Part shown: positions 19,199 to 30,925 of the stretch, one piece after another | Numbering within the stretch: position 1 is the stretch's first letter | Layout: each line of letters opens with the position of its first letter | Assembly (NCBI GenBank): GCA_029268205.1 | Contig: JAJUGK010000004.1 | Span: 1-43,080, forward strand | Reading direction: 5' to 3' | From: Nocardioidaceae bacterium | GTDB lineage: Bacteria; Actinomycetota; Actinomycetes; Propionibacteriales; Nocardioidaceae | Length of the DNA stretch: 43,080 bases | The notes under the pieces: model-generated | The model's database searches: none | What the model was told of the DNA's origin: nothing | Seen by the model: the letters and a program-made list of their open reading frames with translations, nothing else | Program-made: the position numbers and the translations under genes

Positions 19199-20848
19199 GT
19201 GACCCTCAACATCGCCGATCTCTTCGAACACGCCGTCGACGCCGTGCCCGAGAAGCCCGCCGTGAAGGTGGGCGACCGGACGGTCAGCTTCGCGGAGTTG
19301 GAGGCCGACTCCAACCGCCTCGCCCACTACCTGCAGTCCCAGGACGTGGTCCCCGGCGACCACGTGGCGATCTACGCGAAGAACAGCATCGAGCACGTTG
19401 TCGCCCTGCTGGCGGTCCTCAAGATCCGGGCCGTGCCGATCAACGTGAACTACCGCTATGTCGAGGGTGAGCTCAACTACCTGTTCGACAACGCCGACGT
19501 GGTGGCGGTCCTCTTCGAGCGCCCGTACGCGCCGCTCGTCGCCGCCTGCATGCCGCAGCACGACAAGCTGCGACTGGCGATCGGGATGCCCGACGCGATC
19601 GAGCCCGACGACGCCAGCGACATCTCCGCCTTCGGCGGCGTGTGGTGGGACGACGCGATCGCGGGGCGGAGCGCCGAGCGCGACTTCGGTCCCCGCAGCC
19701 CCGACGACCTGCACATCATCTACACCGGCGGCACGACCGGGTTCCCCAAGGGCGTGATGTGGCGCCACGAGGACTTCTGGCGCGTGCTCGGCGGCGGCAT
19801 CGACTTCATGACCGGCACCGTCCTCGACGAGTACGACCAGTCGAAGCAGGCGCTGGAGCCGCGGATGGTCACCTTCCCGCTGAGTCCGCTCATGCACGGC
19901 GGCGCCCAGGCCGGCCTGCTCATGCACCTGTTCGCCGGGCACCTGACGATCCTGGAGCCCAAGTTCGACGCCGTCCGCACCTGGGAGATCATCGAGCGCG
20001 AGGGCGTCCAGCTGATCTTCATGACCGGCGACGCGATGGCCCGCCCGCTGATCGAGGAGTACGAGCGCAGGGCCGCGACCGGCACGCCGTACGACGCCTC
20101 GCAGCTCATCGCGGTCTCCTCGAGCGCGGCGATCTTCAGCCCGCCGGTCAAGGAGCGGTGGATGACGGCATTCCCCCACGCCTTCTTCACCGACTCCATC
20201 GGCTCCTCCGAGACCGGGTTCCAGGGCTCGGGCCTCCAGGACGCCGCGCACATCTCCACCGACGGGCCGGTCGTGACGCCCGGTCCGCACGTCGTCCTCC
20301 TCGACGAGGACAACGCGATCATCCCGATCGACGAGGCCAACGTCGGTCGGGTCGGGCGCACCGCCCGCGGGGGTCACGTGCCGGTGGGCTACTACAAGGA
20401 CGAGAAGAAGTCCGCCCAGACCTTCTTGGTCGTCGACGGCGAGCGGTACGCCGTCCCCGGCGACTTCGCGCGGGTCGAGACCGGTGGTCGGCTGACCCTG
20501 CTCGGGCGCGGCTCGAACTGCGTCAACACCGGTGGGGAGAAGGTCTACCCCGAGGAGGTCGAGATGGCGATCAAGGGCCACCCGGCCGTCTACGACGTCC
20601 TCGTCGTCGGCATCCCCGACGAGCGCTTCGGCCAGGCCGTGGCCGCGGTCGTCGAGCTCCGCGAGGGAGCGTCGCTCGAGCTGGAGGAGCTGCGCACCTA
20701 CCTGCGCGCCCACCTCTCGGGCTACAAGCTGCCGCGCAGCCTCACCGTCGTGCCGGAGATCCCGCGCAACGCCACCGGCAAGGCGCAGTACCCCCGGGCC
20801 AAGGAGCTGGCCCTGGCATCCACCACCCGACAGCAGGCAGGAGCCTGA
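19199..20848 (+). CDS. fadD19: Acyl-CoA synthetase (FadD19-like steroid side-chain CoA ligase)
   Basis: TLNIADLFEHAVDAVPEKPAVKVGDR...IYTGGTTGFPKGVMWRHED (AMP-binding)...DSIGSSETGF...LLGRGSNCVNTGGEKVYPEEVEMAIKGHP...; GTG start. Confidence 0.9.
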   Translation: MTLNIADLFEHAVDAVPEKPAVKVGDRTVSFAELEADSNRLAHYLQSQDVVPGDHVAIYAKNSIEHVVALLAVLKIRAVPINVNYRYVEGELNYLFDNADVVAVLFERPYAPLVAACMPQHDKLRLAIGMPDAIEPDDASDISAFGGVWWDDAIAGRSAERDFGPRSPDDLHIIYTGGTTGFPKGVMWRHEDFWRVLGGGIDFMTGTVLDEYDQSKQALEPRMVTFPLSPLMHGGAQAGLLMHLFAGHLTILEPKFDAVRTWEIIEREGVQLIFMTGDAMARPLIEEYERRAATGTPYDASQLIAVSSSAAIFSPPVKERWMTAFPHAFFTDSIGSSETGFQGSGLQDAAHISTDGPVVTPGPHVVLLDEDNAIIPIDEANVGRVGRTARGGHVPVGYYKDEKKSAQTFLVVDGERYAVPGDFARVETGGRLTLLGRGSNCVNTGGEKVYPEEVEMAIKGHPAVYDVLVVGIPDERFGQAVAAVVELREGASLELEELRTYLRAHLSGYKLPRSLTVVPEIPRNATGKAQYPRAKELALASTTRQQAGA

Positions 20849-20849
20849 G

Positions 20850-21950
20850 ATGCGTACTCCCCTCTGCGAGGAGTTCGGGATCGACTACCCGATCTTCGCC
20901 TTCACCCCCTCCGAGCACGTCGCGGCCGCGGTCTCGCGCGCCGGCGGTCTCGGCGTCCTCGGCTGCGTGCGGTTCAACGACCCCGACGAGCTCGAGCAGA
21001 CGCTCACCTGGATGGACGAGAACACCGACGGCAAGCCGTACGGCGTCGACGTCGTGATGCCGATGAAGATCCCCACCGAGGGCACCTCGGTCGATCTCGG
21101 CGCGATGATCCCCGAGGAGCACAAGAGGTTCGTCGACGAGACGCTGCTCAAGCTGGGCGTCCCGCCGCTGCCCGAGGGGGAGGGGCGCGAGGGCGTGCTG
21201 GGCTGGCTGCACTCGGTCGCGCGCTCCCACGTCGACATCGCGCTGCAGCACCGCCCGGTCCTCATCGCCAACGCGCTGGGGTCGCCGCCGGTCGACGTGA
21301 TCGAGAAGGCCCACGAGCACGGTGTGAAGGTCGCCGCCCTGGCGGGTGCCGCCAAGCACGCGCTGAGCCACGTCGCCAACGGCGTCGACATCATCGTCGC
21401 CCAGGGCTACGAGGCCGGCGGCCACACCGGTGAGATCGCCGGGATGGTGCTCACCCCCGACATCGTCGATGCCGTGGGCGATGTCCCCGTGCTCGGCGCC
21501 GGTGGCATCGGCTCCGGGCGTCAGGTGGCCGCGTCGCTGGCGCTCGGCGCCCAGGGCGTGTGGACCGGCTCGATCTGGCTCGGCACCGAGGAGTACCAGA
21601 ACCTGCAGTCCAACGCCGGCTGGACCGAGGCCTTCACCCGAGCGACCTCGTCCGACACCGTGCGCACCCGCATCTACACCGGCAAGCCGGCCCGGTTGCT
21701 GAAGACGAAGTGGACCGAGGCCTGGGCCGAGGAGGGCGCACCGGCCCCGCTGCCGATGCCCCTGCAGAACCTGCTGGTGGCCGAGGCCCACAACCGGATC
21801 AACGCCTCGGGCGACCCCGACGTGATCTCGATGCCGATCGGCCAGATCGTCGGGCGGATGAACGAGGTGCGCCCGGTCGCCGAGGTGATGGCCGACCTGG
21901 TCGCCGAGTTCGAGCAGACGGTCGCACGCCTGGAGAAGGTGCGCGGCTGA
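20850..21950 (+). CDS. Nitronate monooxygenase / NPD-family flavin oxidoreductase
   Basis: MRTPLCEEFGIDYPIFAF...SRAGGLGVLGCVRF...VDIIVAQGYEAGGHTGEI...VPVLGAGGIGSGRQVAASLALGAQGVWTGSIWL; start 1 nt after the fadD stop. Confidence 0.85.
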   Translation: MRTPLCEEFGIDYPIFAFTPSEHVAAAVSRAGGLGVLGCVRFNDPDELEQTLTWMDENTDGKPYGVDVVMPMKIPTEGTSVDLGAMIPEEHKRFVDETLLKLGVPPLPEGEGREGVLGWLHSVARSHVDIALQHRPVLIANALGSPPVDVIEKAHEHGVKVAALAGAAKHALSHVANGVDIIVAQGYEAGGHTGEIAGMVLTPDIVDAVGDVPVLGAGGIGSGRQVAASLALGAQGVWTGSIWLGTEEYQNLQSNAGWTEAFTRATSSDTVRTRIYTGKPARLLKTKWTEAWAEEGAPAPLPMPLQNLLVAEAHNRINASGDPDVISMPIGQIVGRMNEVRPVAEVMADLVAEFEQTVARLEKVRG

Positions 21951-21963
21951 CGCGACGTGCCGT

Positions 21964-22010
21964 ACGACGATGGCCCGTTCCCCGGCGTCGGGGGAGCGGG
22001 CCTTCGTCGT
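21964..22010. terminator. Long hairpin between convergent nitronate monooxygenase and acyl-CoA dehydrogenase genes
   Basis: ACGACGA-T-GGCCCGTTCCCC ... GGGGAGCGGGCC-T-TCGTCGT: ~20-bp stem with two non-Watson-Crick positions and a 7-nt loop. Confidence 0.78.
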
Positions 22011-22040
22011 GGTCCTTCGTCGTCTCGGAGGGTCGGAACC

Positions 22041-23153
22041 TCACGCGGGCTCGGTCGCGAGCGCCCGGCCGATCGCCAGCGCCTGCTCGGTGGCCCCGCC
22101 CAGGCTGAACTCCAGCCGCTTCGCCGTGGTGAAGTAGCGGTGGGCCTCGCCGTCGAGGTCGATCCCGACACCGCCGTGGATGTGCACCGTGGTGTGGGCG
22201 AGTCGGTGGCCCGCGTCCGCGGCCCAGAGCTTCGCCACCGCGACCTCGGTGGCCGCGGGCAGCCCCTCGGCCAGCCGCCAGGCCGCCTGCCACAGCGTCA
22301 ACCGCGCCCCCAGCACGTCGATGAATCCGTCGGCGAGCCGCTGGGCCACCGCCTGGAAACTGCCGATCGGCCGTCCGAACTGCTCGCGGGTGCGGGCGTA
22401 GCCGCTGGTCAGCGCCAGCGCGCCGTCCACGACGCCGAGGTGGAACGCACAGGTCGCGACCGTGAGTCGCTCGTGCAACCAGCGCGCCACGCTCCCGTCG
22501 GCGGTCCCCAGCAGTCGGTCGTCGTCGAGTGCGACCGCGGCGAGGCGGACCAGGGCGACCCGCTCCCGGCCGGTCGCTGCCTGCGGGGTGATCTCGACCC
22601 CCGCATCGTCGGCGCGGACGACGAAGACGCCGGTCCCGCTGTCGGTGGTCGCGGTGACGAGCAGGGCGTCGGCGTCGGCGCCGACGGGCACGACCGTCTT
22701 CGTCCCCTCCAGGGTCCAGCCGCCGCCGGTGCGCGTGGCCGTCGTCGCCGGGGCAGCCGGCAGCGACTCGCGCTCCTCGCCGGCGGCCACCGTCAGCACC
22801 AGCGACCCGTCCGTGGCGCCCGGGAGGAGGGCCTGCTGCAGGCCCGGGTCGGCATGCGCGGCGACGGTGAGGGCGGCGACGGTGTGCGGGACGACCGGGA
22901 CCGGGGCGACCGTGCGGCCGCACTCGACCAGGACGCGCGCGAGCTCGAGGAAGCCCATCCCGCCCCCACCGTGGGCCTCGGGCACGGCGATACCGAGCAG
23001 CCCGGCGTCGGCCAGGGCCCGCCACAGGGTGCGGTCGAAGCGGTGCCCGTCCGCCTCGACGGCCTTCTGGCGCTCGTTGGTGCAGTGGTCCTTGAGGATC
23101 GTCGCCGCGAGCTGCGCGGCCTCGTCCTGCTCGGTCGTGAAGGTGAAGTCCAT
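22041..23153 (-). CDS. fadE27: Acyl-CoA dehydrogenase subunit (FadE27/ChsE5-like)
   Basis: MDFTFTTEQDEAAQLAATILKDHCTNERQKAVEADGHRFDRTLWRALADAGLLGIAVPEAHGG...TREQFGRPIGSFQAVAQRLADGFIDV...HIHGGVGIDLDGEAHRYF; 370 aa, paired with a FadE26-like subunit. Confidence 0.85.
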   Translation of the reverse strand: MDFTFTTEQDEAAQLAATILKDHCTNERQKAVEADGHRFDRTLWRALADAGLLGIAVPEAHGGGGMGFLELARVLVECGRTVAPVPVVPHTVAALTVAAHADPGLQQALLPGATDGSLVLTVAAGEERESLPAAPATTATRTGGGWTLEGTKTVVPVGADADALLVTATTDSGTGVFVVRADDAGVEITPQAATGRERVALVRLAAVALDDDRLLGTADGSVARWLHERLTVATCAFHLGVVDGALALTSGYARTREQFGRPIGSFQAVAQRLADGFIDVLGARLTLWQAAWRLAEGLPAATEVAVAKLWAADAGHRLAHTTVHIHGGVGIDLDGEAHRYFTTAKRLEFSLGGATEQALAIGRALATEPA

Positions 23154-23188
23154 GGGGTGTCCTCAGCAGATGGCGGGCGGTCGCGGGG

Positions 23189-24370
23189 TCAACGGCGCGT
23201 GGCGGGCGGGAGTCCCAGGCCGACCATGCCGATGATGTCGCGCTGGATCTCGTTCGTACCGCCGCCGAAGGTCATCACCAGCGAGGAGCGGTAGTAGCGC
23301 TCGAGGCGACCGTGCAGCACGGCCCCCTCCGACCCGCCCGCGACGACGGCGTGCGGGCCGACGATCTCCATCAGCGAGCGGTAGACCTCGGTCGCCAGCT
23401 CGCTCCCGTAGACCTTGGTCGCCGAGGCCTCGGCGGGGGAGAGGTCGGTGGTGTCGGATGCGAGCTTCCAGTTCAGCAGGCTCAGCATCTCCGCCCGCGC
23501 GTGGGCGCGACCGAGGGCGACCTGCACCCACTCGGTGTCGATGACGCGGGAGCCGTCCGGGTTCTTGGTGGCGATGGCCCACTCGCGCACCAGCGCGATG
23601 GAGTGGGTCAGGGGAGCCGCGGAGGTGAGGGCCACCCGCTCGTGGTTGAGCTGGTTGGTCATCAGCGCCCAGCCCCCGTTGAGCTCGCCGACGAGGTTGC
23701 CCTTCGGCACCCGGACGTCCTCGTAGTAGGTCGCGCTGGTGCCGACCCCGGCCACGGTGTGGACCGGGGTGTAGGAGAAGCCCTCGGCGTCCGCGGGCAC
23801 CAGGATCATCGACAGCCCCTTGTGCCGTGGCAGGTCGGGATCGGTGCGGCAGGCGAGCCAGATGTAGTCGGCGTACTGGATCAGGCTGGTCCACATCTTC
23901 TGCCCGTTGATGACCCACTCGTCACCGTCGAGGCGGGCGCGGGTCTGCAGGCTGGCCAGATCGGTGCCCGAGCCGGGCTCGGAGTAGCCGATGGAGAAGT
24001 GCATCTCGCCCCGGAGGATCGCGGGGAGGAACTTCTCCTTCTGCTCGTCGGTGCCGAAGCGCATGATCGTCGGCCCCACCGTGTTGAGCGTGAGGTACGG
24101 GATCGGCACGCCGGCGATCGCCGCCTCGTCGGTGAAGATCAGCTGCTCGATCATCGAGCGCGCCTGGCCGCCGAACTCCTCCGGCCAGCCGATGCCGAGC
24201 CAGCCGTCGGTGCCGAGCTGGCGGATGACCTCCTTGTAGACACCGGCGTCGCCGAACTCCCCGGAGGCGGCGGCGAGCCCGGCGCGGCGTTCGGGCGTGA
24301 CGAGCTCGGCGAAGTAGCCGCGGAGCTCCTGACGGAGCGCCTCCTGCTCACGGGTCAGGGCGACGTGCAT
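23189..24370 (-). CDS. fadE26: Acyl-CoA dehydrogenase subunit (FadE26/ChsE4-like)
   Basis: MHVALTREQEALRQELRGYFAELVTPERR...LGIGWPEEFGGQARSMIEQLIFTDEAAIAGVPIPYLTLNTVGPTIM...FSIGYSEPGSGTDLASLQTRA...MWTSLIQYADYIWLACRT; internal ATG at 24370. Confidence 0.86.
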   Translation of the reverse strand: MHVALTREQEALRQELRGYFAELVTPERRAGLAAASGEFGDAGVYKEVIRQLGTDGWLGIGWPEEFGGQARSMIEQLIFTDEAAIAGVPIPYLTLNTVGPTIMRFGTDEQKEKFLPAILRGEMHFSIGYSEPGSGTDLASLQTRARLDGDEWVINGQKMWTSLIQYADYIWLACRTDPDLPRHKGLSMILVPADAEGFSYTPVHTVAGVGTSATYYEDVRVPKGNLVGELNGGWALMTNQLNHERVALTSAAPLTHSIALVREWAIATKNPDGSRVIDTEWVQVALGRAHARAEMLSLLNWKLASDTTDLSPAEASATKVYGSELATEVYRSLMEIVGPHAVVAGGSEGAVLHGRLERYYRSSLVMTFGGGTNEIQRDIIGMVGLGLPPATRR

Positions 24371-24426
24371 GGCGTCTCCTCGCCGACCGTCTCCGGCCGT
24401 TCGACTGGTCTTCGGGTCGGCGAAAC

Positions 24427-24440
24427 TATAACCTGTTCTC
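24427..24440. promoter_or_regulatory. Putative KstR-type operator 5 (fadE26/kshA divergent region)
   Basis: TATAACCTGTTCTC: 13/14 match to TNNAACNNGTTNNA with a degenerate left half-site, in a locally AT-rich stretch. Confidence 0.6.
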
Positions 24441-24521
24441 GTTTTGCGGGGGAGAGGTACTTCCACCTCTCATCCGCGACACTGGTGGTGGGCACCCGGC
24501 CCACGCGACGAGGAGGTTGCC

Positions 24522-25697
24522 ATGAACGCCGTCCAGGCTCCTGAGCACGCCCGGCAGCTCGACCGGGGCGTTGCCCCCATCCGCTACGCCCGGGGCTGGC
24601 ACTGCCTCGGGGTGGAGCGCCAGTTCCGCGACGGCAAGCCGCACGGCATCGAGGCGTTCGGCACCAAGCTCGTGGTCTGGGCCGACTCCAAGGGCGACAT
24701 CAACGTCATCGACGGCTACTGCCGGCACATGGGTGGCGACCTCACCCAGGGTTCGGTCAAGGGCGACGAGGTCGCCTGCCCGTTCCACGACTGGCGCTGG
24801 GGCGGCGACGGCAAGTGCAAGGCCATCCCGTACGCCCGCCGCGTGCCGCTGCGCGCGCGCACCCAGAAGTACCCCGTGGTCATCCGCAACGGCCAGGTGC
24901 TGATCTGGCACGACCCCGAGGGCTCCGCGCCCGACATGGACATCCTCCCGCCCGAGCTCCCGGGCATCGGCACCGACGAGTGGACCGACTGGTTCTGGGA
25001 GGTCAACCCGATCGAGGGGTCGCACTGCCGCGAGCTCATCGACAACGTCGTCGACATGGCGCACTTCTACTACGTGCACCTGTCCTTCCCGACCAGCTTC
25101 CGCAACGTGTTCGAGGGGACGCAGGCGACCCAGTTCATGGAGTCCAAGGGGCGGCCCGACGTCTCCGGCGGCTACGGCTCCCCGGACCTGTTCCTCAAGT
25201 CCGAGGCGACCTACTACGGACCGGCCTACATGATCAACTGGCTGTGGGTCGACTACAAGGGCTTCGAGACCGAGGTCGTCCTCATCAACTGCCACCTGCC
25301 CACCGGGCCGGACTCCTTCACGCTGCAGTACGGCATCGCGGTCCGCAAGCCCGAGGGCCTCGACGAGGACTCCGCGCAGTACATCGCCAAGAAGTACGCC
25401 GACATGTTCGGCGACGGCTTCCTGCAGGACGTGCACATCTGGAAGAACAAGGTGCCCGTGCAGAACCCGCTGCTGTGCGAGGAGGACGGGCCCGTCTACC
25501 AGCTCCGCCGCTGGTACGAGCAGTTCTACGTCGACGTCGCCGACATCGAGCCGGAGATGGTCGAGCGCTTCGAGTTCGAGGTCGACACGACGATGGCCAA
25601 CGTCAACTGGGAGGCGGAGGTCGCCGAGAACCTGCGCCGTCGCGCCGAGGAGGAGGCGGCCGCCACGCAGGGCGCCGACGCCGGGGCGGGGGCCTGA
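24522..25697 (+). CDS. kshA: 3-ketosteroid 9-alpha-monooxygenase oxygenase component (Rieske non-heme iron)
   Basis: Rieske CRHMGGDLTQGSVKGDEVACPFHDW (CxH...CxxH), mononuclear Fe site ELIDNVVDMAHFYYVHLSFPTSFRNVFEG; AGGAGG RBS. Confidence 0.92.
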   Translation: MNAVQAPEHARQLDRGVAPIRYARGWHCLGVERQFRDGKPHGIEAFGTKLVVWADSKGDINVIDGYCRHMGGDLTQGSVKGDEVACPFHDWRWGGDGKCKAIPYARRVPLRARTQKYPVVIRNGQVLIWHDPEGSAPDMDILPPELPGIGTDEWTDWFWEVNPIEGSHCRELIDNVVDMAHFYYVHLSFPTSFRNVFEGTQATQFMESKGRPDVSGGYGSPDLFLKSEATYYGPAYMINWLWVDYKGFETEVVLINCHLPTGPDSFTLQYGIAVRKPEGLDEDSAQYIAKKYADMFGDGFLQDVHIWKNKVPVQNPLLCEEDGPVYQLRRWYEQFYVDVADIEPEMVERFEFEVDTTMANVNWEAEVAENLRRRAEEEAAATQGADAGAGA

Positions 25698-25993
25698 TGG
25701 TCTCCTTCGCTCCGACGAGCGACGAGACCCTGGCCGACCAGCGCCTCTACACGGAGGCGAGAATGGTGGAGGTCGCCTGCCAGGACTGCCTGGCGGTCGT
25801 CCGCGTGAAGAAGAACAGCGAACACCACACCTCCGTGCAGTGGAGCACGAAGGCCCAGCAGGACTGCCAGGAGTTCAACCGCACCGGCGCGGGCGAGCGG
25901 GCGGTCCACCAGCCGTGCAGCCGGCTGCGCGACAGCATCGCGCGGGCGGTCGAGGACGGCACGATCCAGATCGGAGCCGAGGATGGCTACTGA
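25697..25993 (+). CDS. 98-aa Cys-containing protein of unknown function between kshA and kshB
   Basis: ATG at 25697 overlaps the kshA stop (ATGA-type 1-nt overlap); C-terminus overlaps the kshB start by 11 nt; MVSFAPTSDETLADQRLYTEARMVEVACQDCLAVVRVKKNSEHHTSVQWSTKAQQDCQEFNRTGAGERAVHQPCSRLRDSIARAVEDGTIQIGAEDGY. Confidence 0.8.
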   Translation: MVSFAPTSDETLADQRLYTEARMVEVACQDCLAVVRVKKNSEHHTSVQWSTKAQQDCQEFNRTGAGERAVHQPCSRLRDSIARAVEDGTIQIGAEDGY

Positions 25994-27071
25994 CTCCTAC
26001 GAGCTGTCGGTGCTCGACGTCATCGAGGAGACCGCCGACGCCCGCTCGATCGTGTTCGAGATCCCGGCCGACGCCGCCGAGGCGTTCGACTACCGGCCCG
26101 GGCAGTTCCTCACCCTCGCCGTCCCCAGCGACCTGACCGGCGTCGCGGCGCGCTGCTACTCGTTGTCGAGCACCCCCGGCGACGACGTCCTCAAGGTGAC
26201 GGTGAAGCGCACCGCCGACGGCTACGCCTCGAACTGGATCTGCGACAACCTCCGCCCCGGGGACACGATGCGGGTGCTGCCGCCCAGCGGCATCTTCACC
26301 CCCGCCTCGCTCGACGCGGACCTGCTGCTGTTCGCCGGCGGTAGCGGCATCACCCCGATCATCTCGATCACGAAGGCAGCGCTGAGCCGCGGGACCGGCC
26401 GGGTCGTGCTGGTCTACGCCAACCGTGACGAGCGGTCGGTGATCTTCGCCGAGGAGCTGCGCCACCTGGCCGAGCAGTACGGCGACCGGCTCGTGGTCGT
26501 CCACTGGCTGGAGTCCGTCCAGGGGCTCCCGGCCCCCGACCAGATTCGCGGGATCGCGGCGCACTTCCCGACCTACGACGCCTTCGCCTGCGGTCCCGCG
26601 CCGTTCATGAAGTGCGTGATCGGCGTCCTCAAGGAGCTCGACTTCCCGCGCGAGCGGCGGCACCAGGAGAAGTTCGTCTCGCTGGCGGGCAACCCGTTCG
26701 GCGATGTCGAGGAGGCGGCCATCGCCGAGGCGGAGGTCTTCGAGGCCGAGCACGAGCCCGACGACGCCCCCGCCCCCGAGCCGCAGCCGCAGGGAGCGGT
26801 CCATGTCGAGGTCGATCTCGACGGCACGACCTACGAGTTCGACGACTGGCCGGCCACCAAGCCGCTGCTCGACCACCTGCTGGCCAAGGGGGTGCCGGCG
26901 CCGTTCTCGTGCCGGGAGGGCAACTGCAGCGCGTGCGCCTTCCGGATCCTCGAGGGCGAGGTCAAGATGGAGCACAACGACATCCTCGACGACGACGACA
27001 TCGCCGACGGCATCCGACTCGGGTGCCAGGCCTACCCGGTCACCGACACCGTCAAGGGCACCTACAGCTGA
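25983..27071 (+). CDS. kshB: 3-ketosteroid 9-alpha-monooxygenase ferredoxin reductase component
   Basis: FNR-type FAD domain (RCYSLSSTPG), NAD domain (LLLFAGGSGITPIISI), C-terminal plant-type 2Fe-2S CREGNCSACAFRILEGEVKMEHNDILDDDDIADGIRLGCQA. Confidence 0.92.
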   Translation: MATDSYELSVLDVIEETADARSIVFEIPADAAEAFDYRPGQFLTLAVPSDLTGVAARCYSLSSTPGDDVLKVTVKRTADGYASNWICDNLRPGDTMRVLPPSGIFTPASLDADLLLFAGGSGITPIISITKAALSRGTGRVVLVYANRDERSVIFAEELRHLAEQYGDRLVVVHWLESVQGLPAPDQIRGIAAHFPTYDAFACGPAPFMKCVIGVLKELDFPRERRHQEKFVSLAGNPFGDVEEAAIAEAEVFEAEHEPDDAPAPEPQPQGAVHVEVDLDGTTYEFDDWPATKPLLDHLLAKGVPAPFSCREGNCSACAFRILEGEVKMEHNDILDDDDIADGIRLGCQAYPVTDTVKGTYS

Positions 27072-27755
27072 CTACCAGCCGCGGTCGCGCCACTCCCGCA
27101 GGTGCGGGCGCTCGGCGCCGAGCGTCGAGTCGGCGCCGTGACCGGGGTAGAACCACGTGTCGTCGTCGTACGCGCCGAAGATCTTCGTCTCCACGTCGTC
27201 GATGAGGGTGGCGAACGCGTCGGCGTCGCCGAAGGTGTTGCCGACCCCGCCGGGGAAGAGCGAGTCGCCGGTCCACAGGTGGGTGTGCCCGGTCGGGTCG
27301 TCGTAGGCGAGCACGATCGAGCCGGGCGTGTGACCGGTCACCCGGATCACCCGCAGGGTGCTCGCCCCGACCCCGATGGTGTCGCCGTCGGTGACCGTCC
27401 GGTCGACCGGCACGCCGGTCTGCTCGGTGACGGCGGCGGCGTCCGGCTCCCCGACGACCACCTGCGCGCCGGTCGCCGCCACCACCTCGGCGAGGGCCCG
27501 GTGGTGGTCCCAGTGCTGATGGGTGGTGACGACCGCCGCGAGCCCGCCGTCGCCGACGAACTCGAGGATCCGGGGCGCGTCGTCGGCCGCATCGACCAGC
27601 ACCTGCTCGCCGGTCTCCCGGCAACGCAGCAGATAGACGTTGTTGGCCATCTTCTCGTCGACGGCGAGCTTGCCGATCGTCAGCCGGTCGAGCTCGCGGA
27701 CCGCGGCCGGCCCGCCGGGCGTCACCACGCCGTCGTACGGAGTCATGGTCGTCAC
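27072..27755 (-). CDS. MBL-fold metallo-hydrolase
   Basis: [14 protein letters not shown] (HxHxDH-like), [46 protein letters not shown]. Confidence 0.88.
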   Translation of the reverse strand: MTTMTPYDGVVTPGGPAAVRELDRLTIGKLAVDEKMANNVYLLRCRETGEQVLVDAADDAPRILEFVGDGGLAAVVTTHQHWDHHRALAEVVAATGAQVVVGEPDAAAVTEQTGVPVDRTVTDGDTIGVGASTLRVIRVTGHTPGSIVLAYDDPTGHTHLWTGDSLFPGGVGNTFGDADAFATLIDDVETKIFGAYDDDTWFYPGHGADSTLGAERPHLREWRDRGW

Positions 27756-27863
27756 ATCTCCTCGCTACGGGGAAGAACCGGGCGCTGGGTACGTTATCCA
27801 AGGGTGGTGGAACAGACCGCCTCGCGGCGCTGGCGCGTCGTCTTGCAACCCTCCGCCTGATGG

Positions 27864-27877
27864 CGAACACTTGTTCG
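27864..27877. promoter_or_regulatory. LexA SOS box-like site upstream of uvrA
   Basis: CGAACACTTGTTCG; CGAAC-N4-GTTCG perfect inverted arms as in Gram-positive/actinobacterial LexA boxes; 45 nt upstream of the uvrA GTG. Confidence 0.8.
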
Positions 27878-27922
27878 AGTGACCACCACCGGCACCGGCC
27901 GGTCACCCGACGAAGGAGACCC

Positions 27923-30901
<2,979 letters not shown>

Positions 30902-30925
30902 TCCGACCCAGGAGAGGATGCGCGC

